A stretch of DNA of 64,000 bases from positions 715,001 to 779,000 of the forward strand of contig NZ_CP059902.1 of assembly GCF_014127105.1 (NCBI RefSeq). The letters are read 5' to 3'. Under the pieces are notes generated by a model. It had not been told where the DNA came from. It saw only the letters and a list, made by a program, of their open reading frames with translations, and did no database searches. Positions 1 through 9,049 of the stretch are shown one piece after another. Made by a program: the position numbers and the translations under genes. The first letter of the stretch is position 1. Each line of letters opens with the position of its first letter. The DNA is from Devosia sp. MC521. Its GTDB lineage: Bacteria; Pseudomonadota; Alphaproteobacteria; Rhizobiales; Devosiaceae.

Positions 1-117
1 TCGGTCCTGATCCAGGCCGAAATGCAGAAGCTGTTCTCGGGCGAAACCACTCCGGAAGCTATTGGTGAAGCGCTCACCACCGGTCTGGCTGCTTGGTATG
101 AACCGTTCAAGAAGTAA
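1..117 (+). CDS. ABC sugar transporter substrate-binding protein, C-terminal end (partial)
   Basis: The window opens inside a reading frame whose last 38 residues end in WYEPFKK and a TAA stop. The frame has no start here. The residues are typical of the C-terminal helix of family 1 extracellular solute-binding proteins. The two downstream genes are MalF- and MalG-type permeases in the same direction, so this is most likely the periplasmic binding protein of that importer. The substrate cannot be read from the fragment. The following nanE and sugar-kinase genes suggest an amino sugar. Confidence 0.75.
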   Translation, partial: SVLIQAEMQKLFSGETTPEAIGEALTTGLAAWYEPFKK

Positions 118-130
118 CTCTTGATCCCTC

Positions 131-153
131 GCACCGAGGCTGTGCCTCGGTGC
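131..153 (+). other. Perfect hairpin between binding-protein and permease genes
   Basis: GCACCGAGGC and GCCTCGGTGC form a perfect 10-bp stem with a 3-base loop, 13 bases after the binding-protein stop. No T run follows, so it is not a standard terminator. Hairpins at this position in ABC operons often protect the binding-protein message from 3' decay so that it is made in excess over the permeases. That role is inferred here. Confidence 0.6.
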
Positions 154-160
154 ATCGGCA

Positions 161-205
161 TGCACCTGCCCTTCCTCTCCCGCTGGTCGGGGGAGGCAGG
201 GCCAG
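161..205. repeat. GC-rich palindromic intergenic element
   Basis: A CCTCTCCCG / CGGGGGAGG imperfect stem followed by CAGGG. It resembles the element at 50968-51000 (stem CCTCCCCCG / CGGGGGAGG, then CAGGG) and is probably a diverged member of the palindromic family concentrated in the rhamnose region. Confidence 0.45.
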
Positions 206-244
206 CGCATAGAGCCTGACTATTAAGCCCAAGCGAGCACCAAA

Positions 245-1165
245 ATGCCTCAACTCCGTATGACCGGTCGCGGTCTCTGGATCACCATGCTGATTGTGCC
301 GCCGCTGGCTTTCGTGGCGCTCTTTATCGTCTATCCAATTCTGTCCGCCTTCGCCTATTCCTTCTTTGATTGGCAGGGGCTGAAGCGCGGCGACTTCGTT
401 GGTCTTGAAAACTTCCACACGGTGCTCTTCGTCGAGCCTTACCGCAGCTGGACAATGAATGCCTTCAAGAACAACGTCATAGTATTCTTCGCGCTGATGG
501 TGCTGCAGAACGGCTTGGGCTTCATCCTCGCCTATGCGCTATGGCGTGAACTGCCCGGCGCCCGCTTCCACCGGATCGCCGTCTTCCTGCCCGTGGTGCT
601 CTCGACCATTATCGTGGCTTACCTCTTCAAGCTCTTCTACCATCCAATGTTCGGCGTGGTGAATTTGACGCTGAAGTCGGTAGGATTGGGCTGGTTGGCA
701 CAACCCTGGCTCGGCCAGTCGGGCACGGCCCTGTGGTCGATCATTGTCGCGCAGGCATGGCATATGGTTGGTTTCCCAACGCTCGTCTTCCTTGCGGGCA
801 TGCAGCGCATTCCGGGCGAAATCCTTGACGCCGTCCGCATGGAAACCGAGAGCGAATGGGTGAAGATCACCAAGGTCGTGTGGCCGCTGGTCGCGCCATC
901 CGCGACAATCGTTTTCACCTTGCTCTTCGTGGGCGCATTCAACTGGTTCGAGCTGCCCTACATCATGGCAGGCCTTGATGGGTCGCCGTTCGGTTCCTCG
1001 GACGTGCTCGGCCTCTACTTCTACCGAACCGCCTTCGGCAACGTCTCTGCCGGTCAACAGGACTTTGGCCTTGGCAGTGCGCTGGCTGTGCTCATCTTCG
1101 TCTTTATTGCGGTCGTGGCTGCTGTCATCACCACCCGCCTGCGCGCTCGTGAGATCCAGATATGA
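245..1165 (+). CDS. ABC sugar transporter permease (MalF type)
   Basis: A 306-residue inner-membrane permease of a CUT1-type carbohydrate importer. The first hydrophobic segment is near residues 13-38 and further segments are spread to the C-terminus. The cytoplasmic EAA loop is recognisable around ILDAVRMETESEWVKITKVVWPL, split here as ILDAVRMETES then the ITKVVWPL end, at about residues 195-217. It would pair with the next gene as a heterodimer and take sugar from the binding protein whose end opens the window. No ATPase gene lies in this cluster; such systems often share an MsmK/UgpC-type ATPase encoded elsewhere. The stop overlaps the next start by 4 bases. Confidence 0.9.
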   Translation: MPQLRMTGRGLWITMLIVPPLAFVALFIVYPILSAFAYSFFDWQGLKRGDFVGLENFHTVLFVEPYRSWTMNAFKNNVIVFFALMVLQNGLGFILAYALWRELPGARFHRIAVFLPVVLSTIIVAYLFKLFYHPMFGVVNLTLKSVGLGWLAQPWLGQSGTALWSIIVAQAWHMVGFPTLVFLAGMQRIPGEILDAVRMETESEWVKITKVVWPLVAPSATIVFTLLFVGAFNWFELPYIMAGLDGSPFGSSDVLGLYFYRTAFGNVSAGQQDFGLGSALAVLIFVFIAVVAAVITTRLRAREIQI

Positions 1166-2037
1166 CCTCTGCTTCCGCTGCTGCCGATAACAAATTCTAT
1201 CAGCGTAAGGGCCTGCTCGGCACCTTGGGGCGTGATGGTCTGTTGCAGGTCATTCTGATCGCCAACACCATCATCATGCTCGGACCGATCGTCATCATGG
1301 TCTTCTCGGCGTTCAAGACGACGCCGGAAATCTTCAAGTCGCCTTATGCTCTGCCGGACTTTGGGCAGATCGCCAATTTCATGAAGATTTGGACGCAGAC
1401 CAATTTCCTGCGCTATCTGATGAACTCGTTCATCGTCACCGGCTCGTCCATGGTGCTGATCCTGACGCTCGGGACTATGGCCGCCTATGCGCTGGGGCGC
1501 TATCAGTTCAAAGGCTCGACCTTTATTCTGATGTTCTTCCTCGCGGGCCTGACCCTGCCGCTGAAGCTAGCGATCATTCCGCTTTTCATGTTGTTGCGTG
1601 ATCTGCAGATCCTCAACAATCAGCTCTCACTGATCTTCGTCTATACGGCGATGGGTCTGCCAACGACCATCTTCATTATGACCGGCTTCATCCGCACGCT
1701 GCCCAATGAGCTCGAAGATGCCGCCCGTATGGATGGCGCTTCGGAAGCGCGGATCATGTGGTCGATCATGCTGCCTCTGGTGCGTCCGGCAATGGTGATC
1801 GCTGCCATTCAGAACGTCGTGCCAATCTGGAATGACTTCTTCTTCCCGCTGGTCTTTATCCAGAATGACGATCTGAAAACCCTGCCGCAGGGTCTCACCA
1901 CCTTTATGGGCGAATACACGACCGATTGGGGTGTGCTCTTCGCGGGGCTGACCCTCTCCGCTGCGCCGATCATTCTGATCTACATCATTCTTTCTAAGCA
2001 GTTCATCGCTGGCATGACTTCAGGCGCGGTTAAATAA
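1162..2037 (+). CDS. ABC sugar transporter permease (MalG type)
   Basis: A 291-residue second permease of the same CUT1 importer. It has about six hydrophobic segments and an EAA loop containing ELEDAARMDGASE at about residues 189-201, followed by LPLVRPA. Its ATG overlaps the upstream stop (ATGA), which implies translational coupling and 1:1 synthesis. The stop is directly abutted by the GTG of nanE, so import and catabolic genes form one unit. Confidence 0.9.
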   Translation: MTSASAAADNKFYQRKGLLGTLGRDGLLQVILIANTIIMLGPIVIMVFSAFKTTPEIFKSPYALPDFGQIANFMKIWTQTNFLRYLMNSFIVTGSSMVLILTLGTMAAYALGRYQFKGSTFILMFFLAGLTLPLKLAIIPLFMLLRDLQILNNQLSLIFVYTAMGLPTTIFIMTGFIRTLPNELEDAARMDGASEARIMWSIMLPLVRPAMVIAAIQNVVPIWNDFFFPLVFIQNDDLKTLPQGLTTFMGEYTTDWGVLFAGLTLSAAPIILIYIILSKQFIAGMTSGAVK

Positions 2038-2703
2038 GTGCACCTTCCAAAAGGCCTCGTCGTTTCTTGCCAGGCGCGTGCGGATAATCCTCTGCACGGG
2101 GCTGTCTTTATGGGCGCTATGGCGCTTGCGGCTCGCGACGGTGGTGCTGTCGCGGTGCGAGCCAATGGCCCGGCCGATATTGCGGCTGTCAAAGCTGCGG
2201 GTCTGCCGGTGATCGGCATTCACAAGGTGTTTGCAGACGACCGCCCGGTCTACATCACTCCTAACTTCGAGGCCGCTGCGGCTATCGTTGAGGCGGGGGC
2301 GGAGGTTGTGGCGCTCGATTGTACCGAGCGCCCGCGTCATGGCGAACATCCTAGTGTTCTCATCCGTCGAATTCGGGACGAGTTAGGTGCCGAGGTCTTT
2401 GCCGATATTTCGACGCTGGATGAGGGACTGAAGGCGGCAGATTGGGGGGCGACTTATCTCGCCACCACGCTTTCTGGGTACACCGAATACACCCAGCCTA
2501 AGCCAACTGAGCCAGACTATCGGCTGCTCGAAACATTGGCGGCCCAGCAAACGCTTCCGGTGATTGCCGAGGGGCGCTACAACACACCTGACCTCGTTCA
2601 GCGCGCCTTCAGCGCTGGCGCTCACGCAGTTGTTGTCGGCACCATGATTACCAATCCGCGCGAAATTACCCGAGCCTTTGTTTCCCAAGGCGTCCCCACA
2701 TGA
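2038..2703 (+). CDS. nanE: N-acetylmannosamine-6-phosphate 2-epimerase
   Basis: A 221-residue TIM-barrel protein of the NanE family, converting ManNAc-6-P to GlcNAc-6-P in sialic acid and amino-sugar breakdown. Recognisable segments are LVVSCQARADNPLHG near the N-terminus, ALDCTERPRHGE in the middle, and the phosphate-binding C-terminal stretch VIAEGRYNTPD followed by AHAVVVGTMITNP. It begins with GTG directly after the TAA of the permease gene, with no intergenic base, so translation is probably coupled. The stop overlaps the next start (ATGA). Confidence 0.88.
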   Translation: MHLPKGLVVSCQARADNPLHGAVFMGAMALAARDGGAVAVRANGPADIAAVKAAGLPVIGIHKVFADDRPVYITPNFEAAAAIVEAGAEVVALDCTERPRHGEHPSVLIRRIRDELGAEVFADISTLDEGLKAADWGATYLATTLSGYTEYTQPKPTEPDYRLLETLAAQQTLPVIAEGRYNTPDLVQRAFSAGAHAVVVGTMITNPREITRAFVSQGVPT

Positions 2704-3647
2704 GCACTGCGGTGCACCTGGGGCTGGACATTGGCGGCACGGCCAGCCGCTGGGTCGCCGTGAATGAAACCGGTGTTGAAGTAGCGCAGGGCAAAACTTC
2801 CGGCGCGACGGCGCATCTGTTCAACCCAGCCGAAAAGCTACGGATCACTGCTGCCTTCGAAGCTATAACTGCCGAGGTGACAGCTGCTGGATATGCGGTT
2901 CAGTCGCTGACGGTCGGTATGACCGGTTTTGGCTCGGCAGTGCGCGACGATATGCTGGTGCTGGTCTCTGGCATTTTTGCGCTACCCAGCGACGCTATTG
3001 TGCTGATCGACGATATTGTGCTGGCCTATATGGGGGCGTTTGCGCCGGGTGAGGGGCACCTCATCTCTGCCGGTACCGGCTCGATTGGGGTGCATATTGC
3101 GGCAGGTGACGCACCCAATATTCGCGTTGGTGGTCGAGGCATCCTCATCGATGATGGCGGGTCGGGCAGCTGGATTGCACTGCGTGCGCTTGATGCGCTC
3201 TATCGCCAGATCGACCGGCTCGGTCCTGCGGCTGAAGCGAGCCCGCTCGGCAAACGCATGTTCGAGCTTGTCGGCGGGCAGGGCTGGGACTTTGTTCGCA
3301 GCTTTGTCTATGCCGGGGACCGTGGCCGGATTGGCCAATTGGCCGTCGGCGTGGCGCGGGCGGCCGATGACGGCGATGAGATTGCGCGGGGCATTCTCGT
3401 TCGTGCGGGGCAAGAGCTTGCCGCTTTGGGCGAGGCGCTCATTGCGCGGGTAGGTCGTAGGCCTGTGGGCTATGTTGGCGGCGTGCTCAATTTGCACCCG
3501 ATAATTTTCGACACCATCCGCGCCTCGCTGCCCGGTTCCGATGTCACGCGTCTTGAGACCAATGCGGCTTTGACGGCGGCGCGGCTGCAGTCAAGTGGTG
3601 ATGCTGCGTGGAAAGCGACGCTAACGCATAAGCCGACGCTCGGTTAG
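2700..3647 (+). CDS. BadF/BadG-family sugar kinase, probable N-acetylglucosamine kinase
   Basis: A 315-residue ASKHA-fold kinase. The phosphate-1 motif LGLDIGGTASRW is at residues 8-19, the second acidic segment VLIDDIVLAYMGA at about 101-113, and the adenosine-binding GTGS and GGRG segments follow. The family contains N-acetylglucosamine/glucosamine kinases. Beside nanE and a sugar importer, phosphorylation of an incoming amino sugar (ManNAc or GlcNAc) is the likely job. The exact substrate is inferred. It is the last gene of the operon, and its TAG stop overlaps the stop of the convergent cobL remnant. Confidence 0.8.
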   Translation: MSTAVHLGLDIGGTASRWVAVNETGVEVAQGKTSGATAHLFNPAEKLRITAAFEAITAEVTAAGYAVQSLTVGMTGFGSAVRDDMLVLVSGIFALPSDAIVLIDDIVLAYMGAFAPGEGHLISAGTGSIGVHIAAGDAPNIRVGGRGILIDDGGSGSWIALRALDALYRQIDRLGPAAEASPLGKRMFELVGGQGWDFVRSFVYAGDRGRIGQLAVGVARAADDGDEIARGILVRAGQELAALGEALIARVGRRPVGYVGGVLNLHPIIFDTIRASLPGSDVTRLETNAALTAARLQSSGDAAWKATLTHKPTLG

Positions 3648-4042
3648 CCCCAAGGCCCCGGCGTGGTGTTGCTTGTTGGTGCGCCTTGCGGCACGGCGAC
3701 AACGCTGACGGCGCAGATGGCATTTCGACCGACATCAGCGAGCATAAAGAACTCGGCCATTTGCGAGCGCAATTGCTCGTCGCCCTGGCCGAGGTTTTCA
3801 ATAAGCGTGAGGATCGAACGACCAAAGCCATTGGCGGTGAGAAGTGATGCGAGCTTTTGGCTGTCGCTGCCCTCGCCAAGGGCGAGGATCAGGCGCGCGC
3901 CCGGTTCGACCGCGCTGAGGGCTGTTTCTACAGCTTGTGCGCGGAGATCGAAGGTTTTCACCTCATCCAGGTCCCACACGAGCTTTGCGGCAGCGAGTTC
4001 AAACAAGCCCCAACTCCCGGGCAGATGCAATAAGAGCATCAC
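3644..4042 (-). pseudogene. cobL: cobL internal fragment (precorrin-6Y methyltransferase relic)
   Basis: A 132-codon minus-strand frame. From about residue 9 (SWGLFELAAAKL) it reads like the middle and end of the CbiE-type domain of CobL: a WDLDEVKTFDLR segment, then LASLLTANGFGRSILTLIENLG and a final NAICAVSVVA, written here in parts. The N-terminal start of CobL and the whole CbiT-type domain are missing; a full CobL is about 400 residues. It overlaps the end of the truncated cobG frame by 44 bases in another frame, so it has no independent start of its own. It is best read as what remains after a deletion joined cobG to cobL. Its other end is cut by the kinase gene. Confidence 0.65.
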
Positions 4043-4877
4043 TGGCGTTGTCGATCATTAGCACAGAATGAGGCGCGAGACGGAGAGCAGGGATAGAGTC
4101 CGCGCTGGCCGCTTGGGCGAGATTTTGTAGGGCGGATACCGGCACACCGTCTTTGGGCAGGCGCAGCGCAAAGCTCATATCGCCACTGCGGAGTCCAATG
4201 CGACCGAGGCGTGGGGCCTCTGTGGATGTTGTTCTGGCGGAATAGGGCACGAAGAGATCGCTGGCGCGGGCCTCGGGGCCGAGAGCGGCGAGGGCGCTGA
4301 GCAGAGCCAGAGTTGTCGACACCGCAGTATCGAAATCCACGGTTTGCGGTTTGCCGCCGCCAATGGTGACGGCCCAGAGATCATCGTTCTGCGCTGTAAC
4401 TCCTACATCGGCGTCGAGGCCATCAAGCGAGATAGCGCCCTTGCCGTCAACGATGAGGTGAACCGTATTGCCGAGGCGGGCGGCGAGAGGCGCAGTGCGC
4501 TCTTTTAAAACAGCGACAAGGCGTGCCGTAGCAGGCGCTTCGCTCGCGTCAAGGCCGAGCAGGGGGCTGTGATCGGCGAAAAAGGCGGGTTCGGCGTCGA
4601 CGGTCGCAAGAATGGCGTTGCGAATGTCTGGGGTGAACATCTCGGGCGAGAGGCCGGAGATTTCCAATGTGCCGCGCGAACAAATGCCAATGCGGGCGTC
4701 GCCTAGGGGGAGCAAAATCTCGCTGAGCTTTGAGACCTGTACTGGCGTGAGTACGTGGCCAGAAATGGGCAGGCGAAACAGCAGCCCGTCGGCTGTGAGC
4801 AAGGGTTTGAAAATGCTCGGATAGTCGCCACGTTGGCGTGCATCTTCTGGGCTGGTGATAAGTTCGCTAATGGCCAT
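3999..4877 (-). pseudogene. cobG: Truncated cobG (precorrin-3B synthase)
   Basis: A 292-residue frame resembling CobG, the oxygen-dependent enzyme of aerobic cobalamin synthesis. The first ferredoxin-like half-domain is near residues 19-80 (PSIFKPLLTADGLLFRLP, then RGTLEISGL). A second half-domain repeat is near 230-290, with LRLAPHSVLMI. CobG proteins are usually about 400-460 residues and carry cysteine ligands for the 4Fe-4S/siroheme centre after this point. Here the frame stops at ARELGLV just before that region, so the product should be inactive. The sequence then continues in another frame as part of cobL. No other cob genes are in the window. Confidence 0.7.
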
Positions 4878-4926
4878 GGGCGCGTCATAGCAAGCTTATT
4901 CGGCCAACACTACTGCGACAGTACAC

Positions 4927-5394
4927 TCACTCCGCGTCGTCTTTGACCGCTTCCATCGAGACATGGGTGGAGGTTTGCGCGACATGCGGAAGCGCCGAGA
5001 GCTTTTCGCCCAGAACTTCGCGGTAGGCGGCTATGTCCTTGGTACGGACTTTGAGCAGATAATCAAAGCTTGAGGCGATCATATGGGCCTGTTCGACCTC
5101 GGGGAGGGCGCGGACCGCTTTGTTGAAGGCTTCGAGCGCCGCCTTGCGCGTATCGCTAAGTTTGACTTCGACAAAGGCAACGTGTGGCAGACCGAGGCGT
5201 TTAGGATCGATCACCGCGCGATAGCCTAGGATATAGCCTTGTTCTTCGAGCCGTTTAATTCGGGCCTGACACGGAGTCTTCGAAAGGTTCACCCGGCGGC
5301 TCAGCTCGGCCACGCTGATACGGCCGTCTTTGCTCAATTCGTCCAAGATCTTACGATCAGTCTGGTTGATTGGACTATTGATGGCATCTTTCAT
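4927..5394 (-). CDS. putR: Lrp/AsnC-family regulator, probable proline utilisation regulator PutR
   Basis: About 155 residues. An N-terminal winged helix-turn-helix (DRKILDELSKDGRISVAELS, then RVNLSKTPCQARIKRLEEQG) is followed by a RAM/ligand-binding domain (HVAFVEVKLSD to the C-terminus). The gene is divergent from putA with about 125 bp between starts. This is the classic arrangement in alphaproteobacteria, where PutR activates putA in response to proline. I chose the ATG before KDAINSPIN because an AGGAC lies about 8 bases upstream; an in-frame ATG 36 bases earlier (to 5430) is possible. PutA here has no N-terminal ribbon-helix-helix, so an external regulator is expected. Confidence 0.85.
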   Translation of the reverse strand: MKDAINSPINQTDRKILDELSKDGRISVAELSRRVNLSKTPCQARIKRLEEQGYILGYRAVIDPKRLGLPHVAFVEVKLSDTRKAALEAFNKAVRALPEVEQAHMIASSFDYLLKVRTKDIAAYREVLGEKLSALPHVAQTSTHVSMEAVKDDAE

Positions 5395-5518
5395 GGGTGA
5401 TTGTCCTGCAGTGTGGCTCAACAATCGCACGTATGTCGCGAAAAATCCATATCATCAGTGAAATCGCCTAATCGCCTTCTGGCAATATCATCCGGATTTC
5501 TTATTAGGGTCTCGCCCC
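5395..5518. promoter_or_regulatory. putR-putA divergent intergenic region
   Basis: A stretch of 124 bases between divergent starts, more AT-rich than its flanks, as expected for overlapping promoters and Lrp-type binding sites. I could not assign a convincing -35/-10 pair or operator. An AGGG about 8 bases before the putA ATG is its likely ribosome binding site. Confidence 0.5.
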
Positions 5519-8500
5519 ATGGTTTCCGCTTCTGACGCCCGTCGCGCTCTGCACGAACGCATTTACGCTGACGAGTCTAGCCTCGTCCGCTCGCTGATCA
5601 CTGCCACCGAATTTACTACCGAAGATCGCAAGGCGATTTCGGCCCGCGCGGTAGAACTGGTGGAAGCGGTGCGCAGCGGCGCAAAGCTCGGCCTGATGGA
5701 GAGCTTCCTCTCCGAATACGGTCTCGACACCGAAGAAGGCCTAGCGCTCATGTCCATGGCCGAAGCGCTATTGCGCGTGCCGGACAATGAAACCGTTGAC
5801 GCGCTGATCCAAGACAAGATCGGCGGCGCGAACTGGGCGAGCCACTTTGGGGCGTCGGAAAGCAACCTCGTCAATTTCTCCTCTTGGGCGCTAAATCTCA
5901 CCTCGCAGGTTCTCGGTCAGCCAGAAGTTGGCCCAACCAATGTCATCCACCGTGTTGTAGCACGTCTGGGCGAACCGGTGATCCGTACCGCTGTTCAGCA
6001 GGCGATGCGTATTCTTGGAGGTCAGTTCGTCTTCGCCCGTTCGATTGACGAAGCGATTTCCAATGCTAAGAAGCCAGAAGCTCTGGGCTATCGCTATAGC
6101 TACGACATGCTGGGCGAGGCGGCCCGCACCGCGGAGGACGCCAAGCGCTATTTCGATGCTTATATGCATGCGATCACCTCGCTGGCCCCTCACTGTGTCC
6201 ACGGTTCAGTTCGCGACAATCCGGGTATTTCGGTCAAGCTTTCAGCGCTGCATGCGCGTTACGAAGTGGCGCAGCGCGACCGCGTAATGACCGAACTCGT
6301 CGATGCGACCCGTAAGCTCGCCATTGTCGCTGCGAAGGCTAACATGAGCTTCAACATCGACGCGGAGGAAGCGGATCGTCTCGATCTGTCGCTCGACGTC
6401 ATCGAAGCTGTTCTGGAAACTCCAGAACTGGCGGGCTGGGATGGTTTCGGCATTGTCGTGCAGGCCTATGGCAAGCGCGTACTGCCTGCCATTGACTGGC
6501 TCGATGCGCTCGCCGAACGCCTTGGTCGCCGTATCATGGTCCGCCTCGTTAAGGGCGCCTATTGGGACGCCGAAATCAAGCGCGCGCAGGTGATGGGCCT
6601 TGAAGGCTATCCCGTGTTCACGCGCAAGGCCGCTACGGACGTCAGCTATATGGCTGCAGCGCGGAAGCTGTTTGCCTCCAAGAACATCTATCCGCAGTTT
6701 GCGGGCCATAACGCACACACCGTTGCCGCTATTCTACACCTAGCGCAGGCAGCTGGTCGCAGCACCGACACTTGGGAATTGCAGCGTCTGCATGGCATGG
6801 GTGATCAGCTCCATGAAGTCGTGCGCCAGCAGCACCAGACGACCTCGCGTATTTACGCACCAGTCGGCCCACACAAAGACCTGCTCGCCTATCTCGTTCG
6901 CCGTCTGCTCGAGAACGGCGCGAATGGCTCGTTCGTCTATCAGATCGCCGACAAGGACATTCCAGCGACGACCGTTGCCGAAGACCCGATTGCTAAGCTC
7001 GAAGCGCTCGGCGACCAACTGCACAATGCAGCGATCCCAATGCCGGGAGATATCTTCCCCAACCGCGCTAATTCCCGTGGCTATGACCTGACCGACCCAA
7101 TAGCTTTCGGTCAGCTCGATGCAGCACGCGAAGCATTCCGCACCCATCAGTGGGTGGCGGCCCCTTATGGCGCGATGAGCCGCGCGGACACCGCTGCAAA
7201 GCCAGTGATTAACCCTGCAGACCACAGCGATGTGGTTGGCACAGTGATTGACGCGACACCGGAGCAAGTGGCGGAAGCGGCGACCTATGCCGCTAAGTCC
7301 AACTGGGCACAGGTGCCGGTCGCAGATCGCGCTGCGGCGCTGACCCGTGCGGCAGAACTGTTTGAGGCCAATACGGCAGAATTCTTTGCCCTGCTCACCC
7401 GTGAAGCCGGCAAGAGCTGGAATGACGCGATCGCGGAAGTGCGTGAAGCAGTCGATTTCCTCCACTATTACGCAGCGGAAGCGAAAAACCTGAGCGGCGA
7501 AGCCCGTGGTCCGTTCGTGGCGATTTCGCCCTGGAACTTCCCGCTGGCCATTTTCACCGGCCAGATCGCGGCAGCTCTCGTCGCCGGTAATCCGGTTCTA
7601 GCAAAGCCTGCGCCGCAAACCCCGCTGGTGGCTTACCGTGCGGTTGAGCTGATGCGTCTCGCGGGTATTCCGGTTGATGCTCTGCAATTGCTGCCGGGTG
7701 GTCCGGACGTGGGTGCGGCTCTGACCTCGAACCCAGATGTGAAGGGTGTTGCGTTCACTGGCTCGCTGCCAACAGCCAAGCGCATCGAAAGCTCGATGGC
7801 GGAGTACCTCGACCCATCCGCGCCGCTTATCGCGGAAACCGGTGGTCTCAACGCTATGGTTGTGGACACCACGGCGCTGACCGAACAGGCGGTGCGCGAC
7901 ATCCTCGCTTCGGCCTTCCAGTCGGCTGGTCAGCGGTGCTCGGCCCTGCGCATTCTCTACGTTCAGGAAGACTGTGCGGACAAGACCATCACCATGATCA
8001 AGGGGGCGATGGATGAGCTGCGTCTGGGCAATACCTGGGACATTGCCAATGACGTTGGCCCGGTGATCGATGCTGCAGCAAAGGCCAAAATCGATGCTTA
8101 TGTGACCGAGCGCACGGCCAATATCATCCACCAGATGAAGGCTCCTGGAGGCGGGACTTTCGTGGCTCCGACCATTTTGAAGGTCGGCGGTATTGAAGAC
8201 ATGCCTGAAGAAATCTTCGGTCCTGTGCTGCATGTCGCGACCTTCAAGGCCGAGGGTCTGCCCAAGGTGATCGAAGCGATCAATGCATCGGGCTATGGCC
8301 TGACCTTTGGTCTGCACACTCGTATTTCGACCCGTGTGAAGTCGATTGCGGAGCAGGTTCATTGCGGCAATATCTACGTCAATCGCAACCAGATTGGTGC
8401 GGTCGTAGGCAGCCAGCCGTTCGGCGGCGAAGGCTTCTCGGGCACAGGCCCCAAGGCTGGTGGCCCGAACTATCTGCCACGCTTCACCAAGGGTGCGGGT

Positions 8501-8896
8501 GCATTGCAGACGGCAGCGATCGAGTTGCCTGGTCCGACGGGTGAAACCAATACGCTGCATGCCTTCCCGCGTGGTGTCTTCCTCGGTCTTGGACCAACGG
8601 ACGCCGATATTGCGGCGCAAAAGGCCATGGCAGAAGCAACTGGCTGCGTGTTCTTTGCCGACAAGACCGAAAAAGACTGGCGTGCTTGCGGCGAGCATTT
8701 CGACGCAATCGCTTGGTTCGGTGACGCCGACACGTTGCGTACGATCCGTCAGGATCTCGCCAAGCGCCAAGGCGTGATTACTCCGCTGCTCACAGGCCCG
8801 CAGGATATCGTGCGCTTGCAGCATGAGCGTCATGTCTGCATCGACACCACTGCTGCTGGTGGCAATGCGACCTTGATGGCTTCCGCGGCCGTCTAA
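5519..8896 (+). CDS. putA: Bifunctional proline dehydrogenase / L-glutamate-gamma-semialdehyde dehydrogenase
   Basis: An 1125-residue PutA, oxidising proline to P5C (FAD) and then to glutamate (NAD+), usually membrane-associated. The N-terminus is helical, without the DNA-binding domain of enteric PutA. The proline dehydrogenase barrel spans roughly residues 170-470 (NIDAEEADRLDLSLDV, LVKGAYWDAEIKRAQ). The aldehyde dehydrogenase domain spans roughly 550-1000. It shows ISPWNFPLAIFTGQ, the catalytic base Glu773 in AETGGLNAMV, and the nucleophile Cys807 in SAGQRCSALR. The C-terminal tail (about 1010-1125) is usual in long PutAs. Divergent putR is the likely regulator and a strong terminator follows. 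Confidence 0.97.
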   Translation: MVSASDARRALHERIYADESSLVRSLITATEFTTEDRKAISARAVELVEAVRSGAKLGLMESFLSEYGLDTEEGLALMSMAEALLRVPDNETVDALIQDKIGGANWASHFGASESNLVNFSSWALNLTSQVLGQPEVGPTNVIHRVVARLGEPVIRTAVQQAMRILGGQFVFARSIDEAISNAKKPEALGYRYSYDMLGEAARTAEDAKRYFDAYMHAITSLAPHCVHGSVRDNPGISVKLSALHARYEVAQRDRVMTELVDATRKLAIVAAKANMSFNIDAEEADRLDLSLDVIEAVLETPELAGWDGFGIVVQAYGKRVLPAIDWLDALAERLGRRIMVRLVKGAYWDAEIKRAQVMGLEGYPVFTRKAATDVSYMAAARKLFASKNIYPQFAGHNAHTVAAILHLAQAAGRSTDTWELQRLHGMGDQLHEVVRQQHQTTSRIYAPVGPHKDLLAYLVRRLLENGANGSFVYQIADKDIPATTVAEDPIAKLEALGDQLHNAAIPMPGDIFPNRANSRGYDLTDPIAFGQLDAAREAFRTHQWVAAPYGAMSRADTAAKPVINPADHSDVVGTVIDATPEQVAEAATYAAKSNWAQVPVADRAAALTRAAELFEANTAEFFALLTREAGKSWNDAIAEVREAVDFLHYYAAEAKNLSGEARGPFVAISPWNFPLAIFTGQIAAALVAGNPVLAKPAPQTPLVAYRAVELMRLAGIPVDALQLLPGGPDVGAALTSNPDVKGVAFTGSLPTAKRIESSMAEYLDPSAPLIAETGGLNAMVVDTTALTEQAVRDILASAFQSAGQRCSALRILYVQEDCADKTITMIKGAMDELRLGNTWDIANDVGPVIDAAAKAKIDAYVTERTANIIHQMKAPGGGTFVAPTILKVGGIEDMPEEIFGPVLHVATFKAEGLPKVIEAINASGYGLTFGLHTRISTRVKSIAEQVHCGNIYVNRNQIGAVVGSQPFGGEGFSGTGPKAGGPNYLPRFTKGAGALQTAAIELPGPTGETNTLHAFPRGVFLGLGPTDADIAAQKAMAEATGCVFFADKTEKDWRACGEHFDAIAWFGDADTLRTIRQDLAKRQGVITPLLTGPQDIVRLQHERHVCIDTTAAGGNATLMASAAV

Positions 8897-8920
8897 ACGA
8901 GCTTCAGGTTTCGACCTGCG

Positions 8921-8955
8921 AGGCCCTCCTGTGCTGACCCACGGGAGGGCCTTTT
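8921..8955 (+). terminator. putA terminator
   Basis: AGGCCCTCC at 8921-8929 pairs perfectly with GGAGGGCCT at 8944-8952, and T bases follow. It lies 25 bases after the putA stop. Confidence 0.85.
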
Positions 8956-9000
8956 GGTGTGTGGAGCAGGCGTGACGACGCAATTATGGATGGCAGGCAC

Positions 9001-9027
9001 AAAAAAAGCGCCCCCAAGGGAGCGCTT
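9001..9027 (-). terminator. Terminator of the GAF-domain gene (minus strand)
   Basis: Read on the minus strand, an AAGCGCTCCC / GGGGGCGCT hairpin is followed directly by seven T. It lies about 23 bases beyond the stop of the GAF gene and faces the putA terminator. Confidence 0.85.
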
Positions 9028-9049
9028 CAAATTTCGTGTGCGTAAGGCC

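Noticed and set aside
7598-8983. 461-residue minus-strand frame opposite putA
   Set aside because: It lies wholly within the aldehyde dehydrogenase part of putA, has Arg/His-rich composition, no recognisable domain and no ribosome site. It is an antisense shadow of a GC-rich gene.
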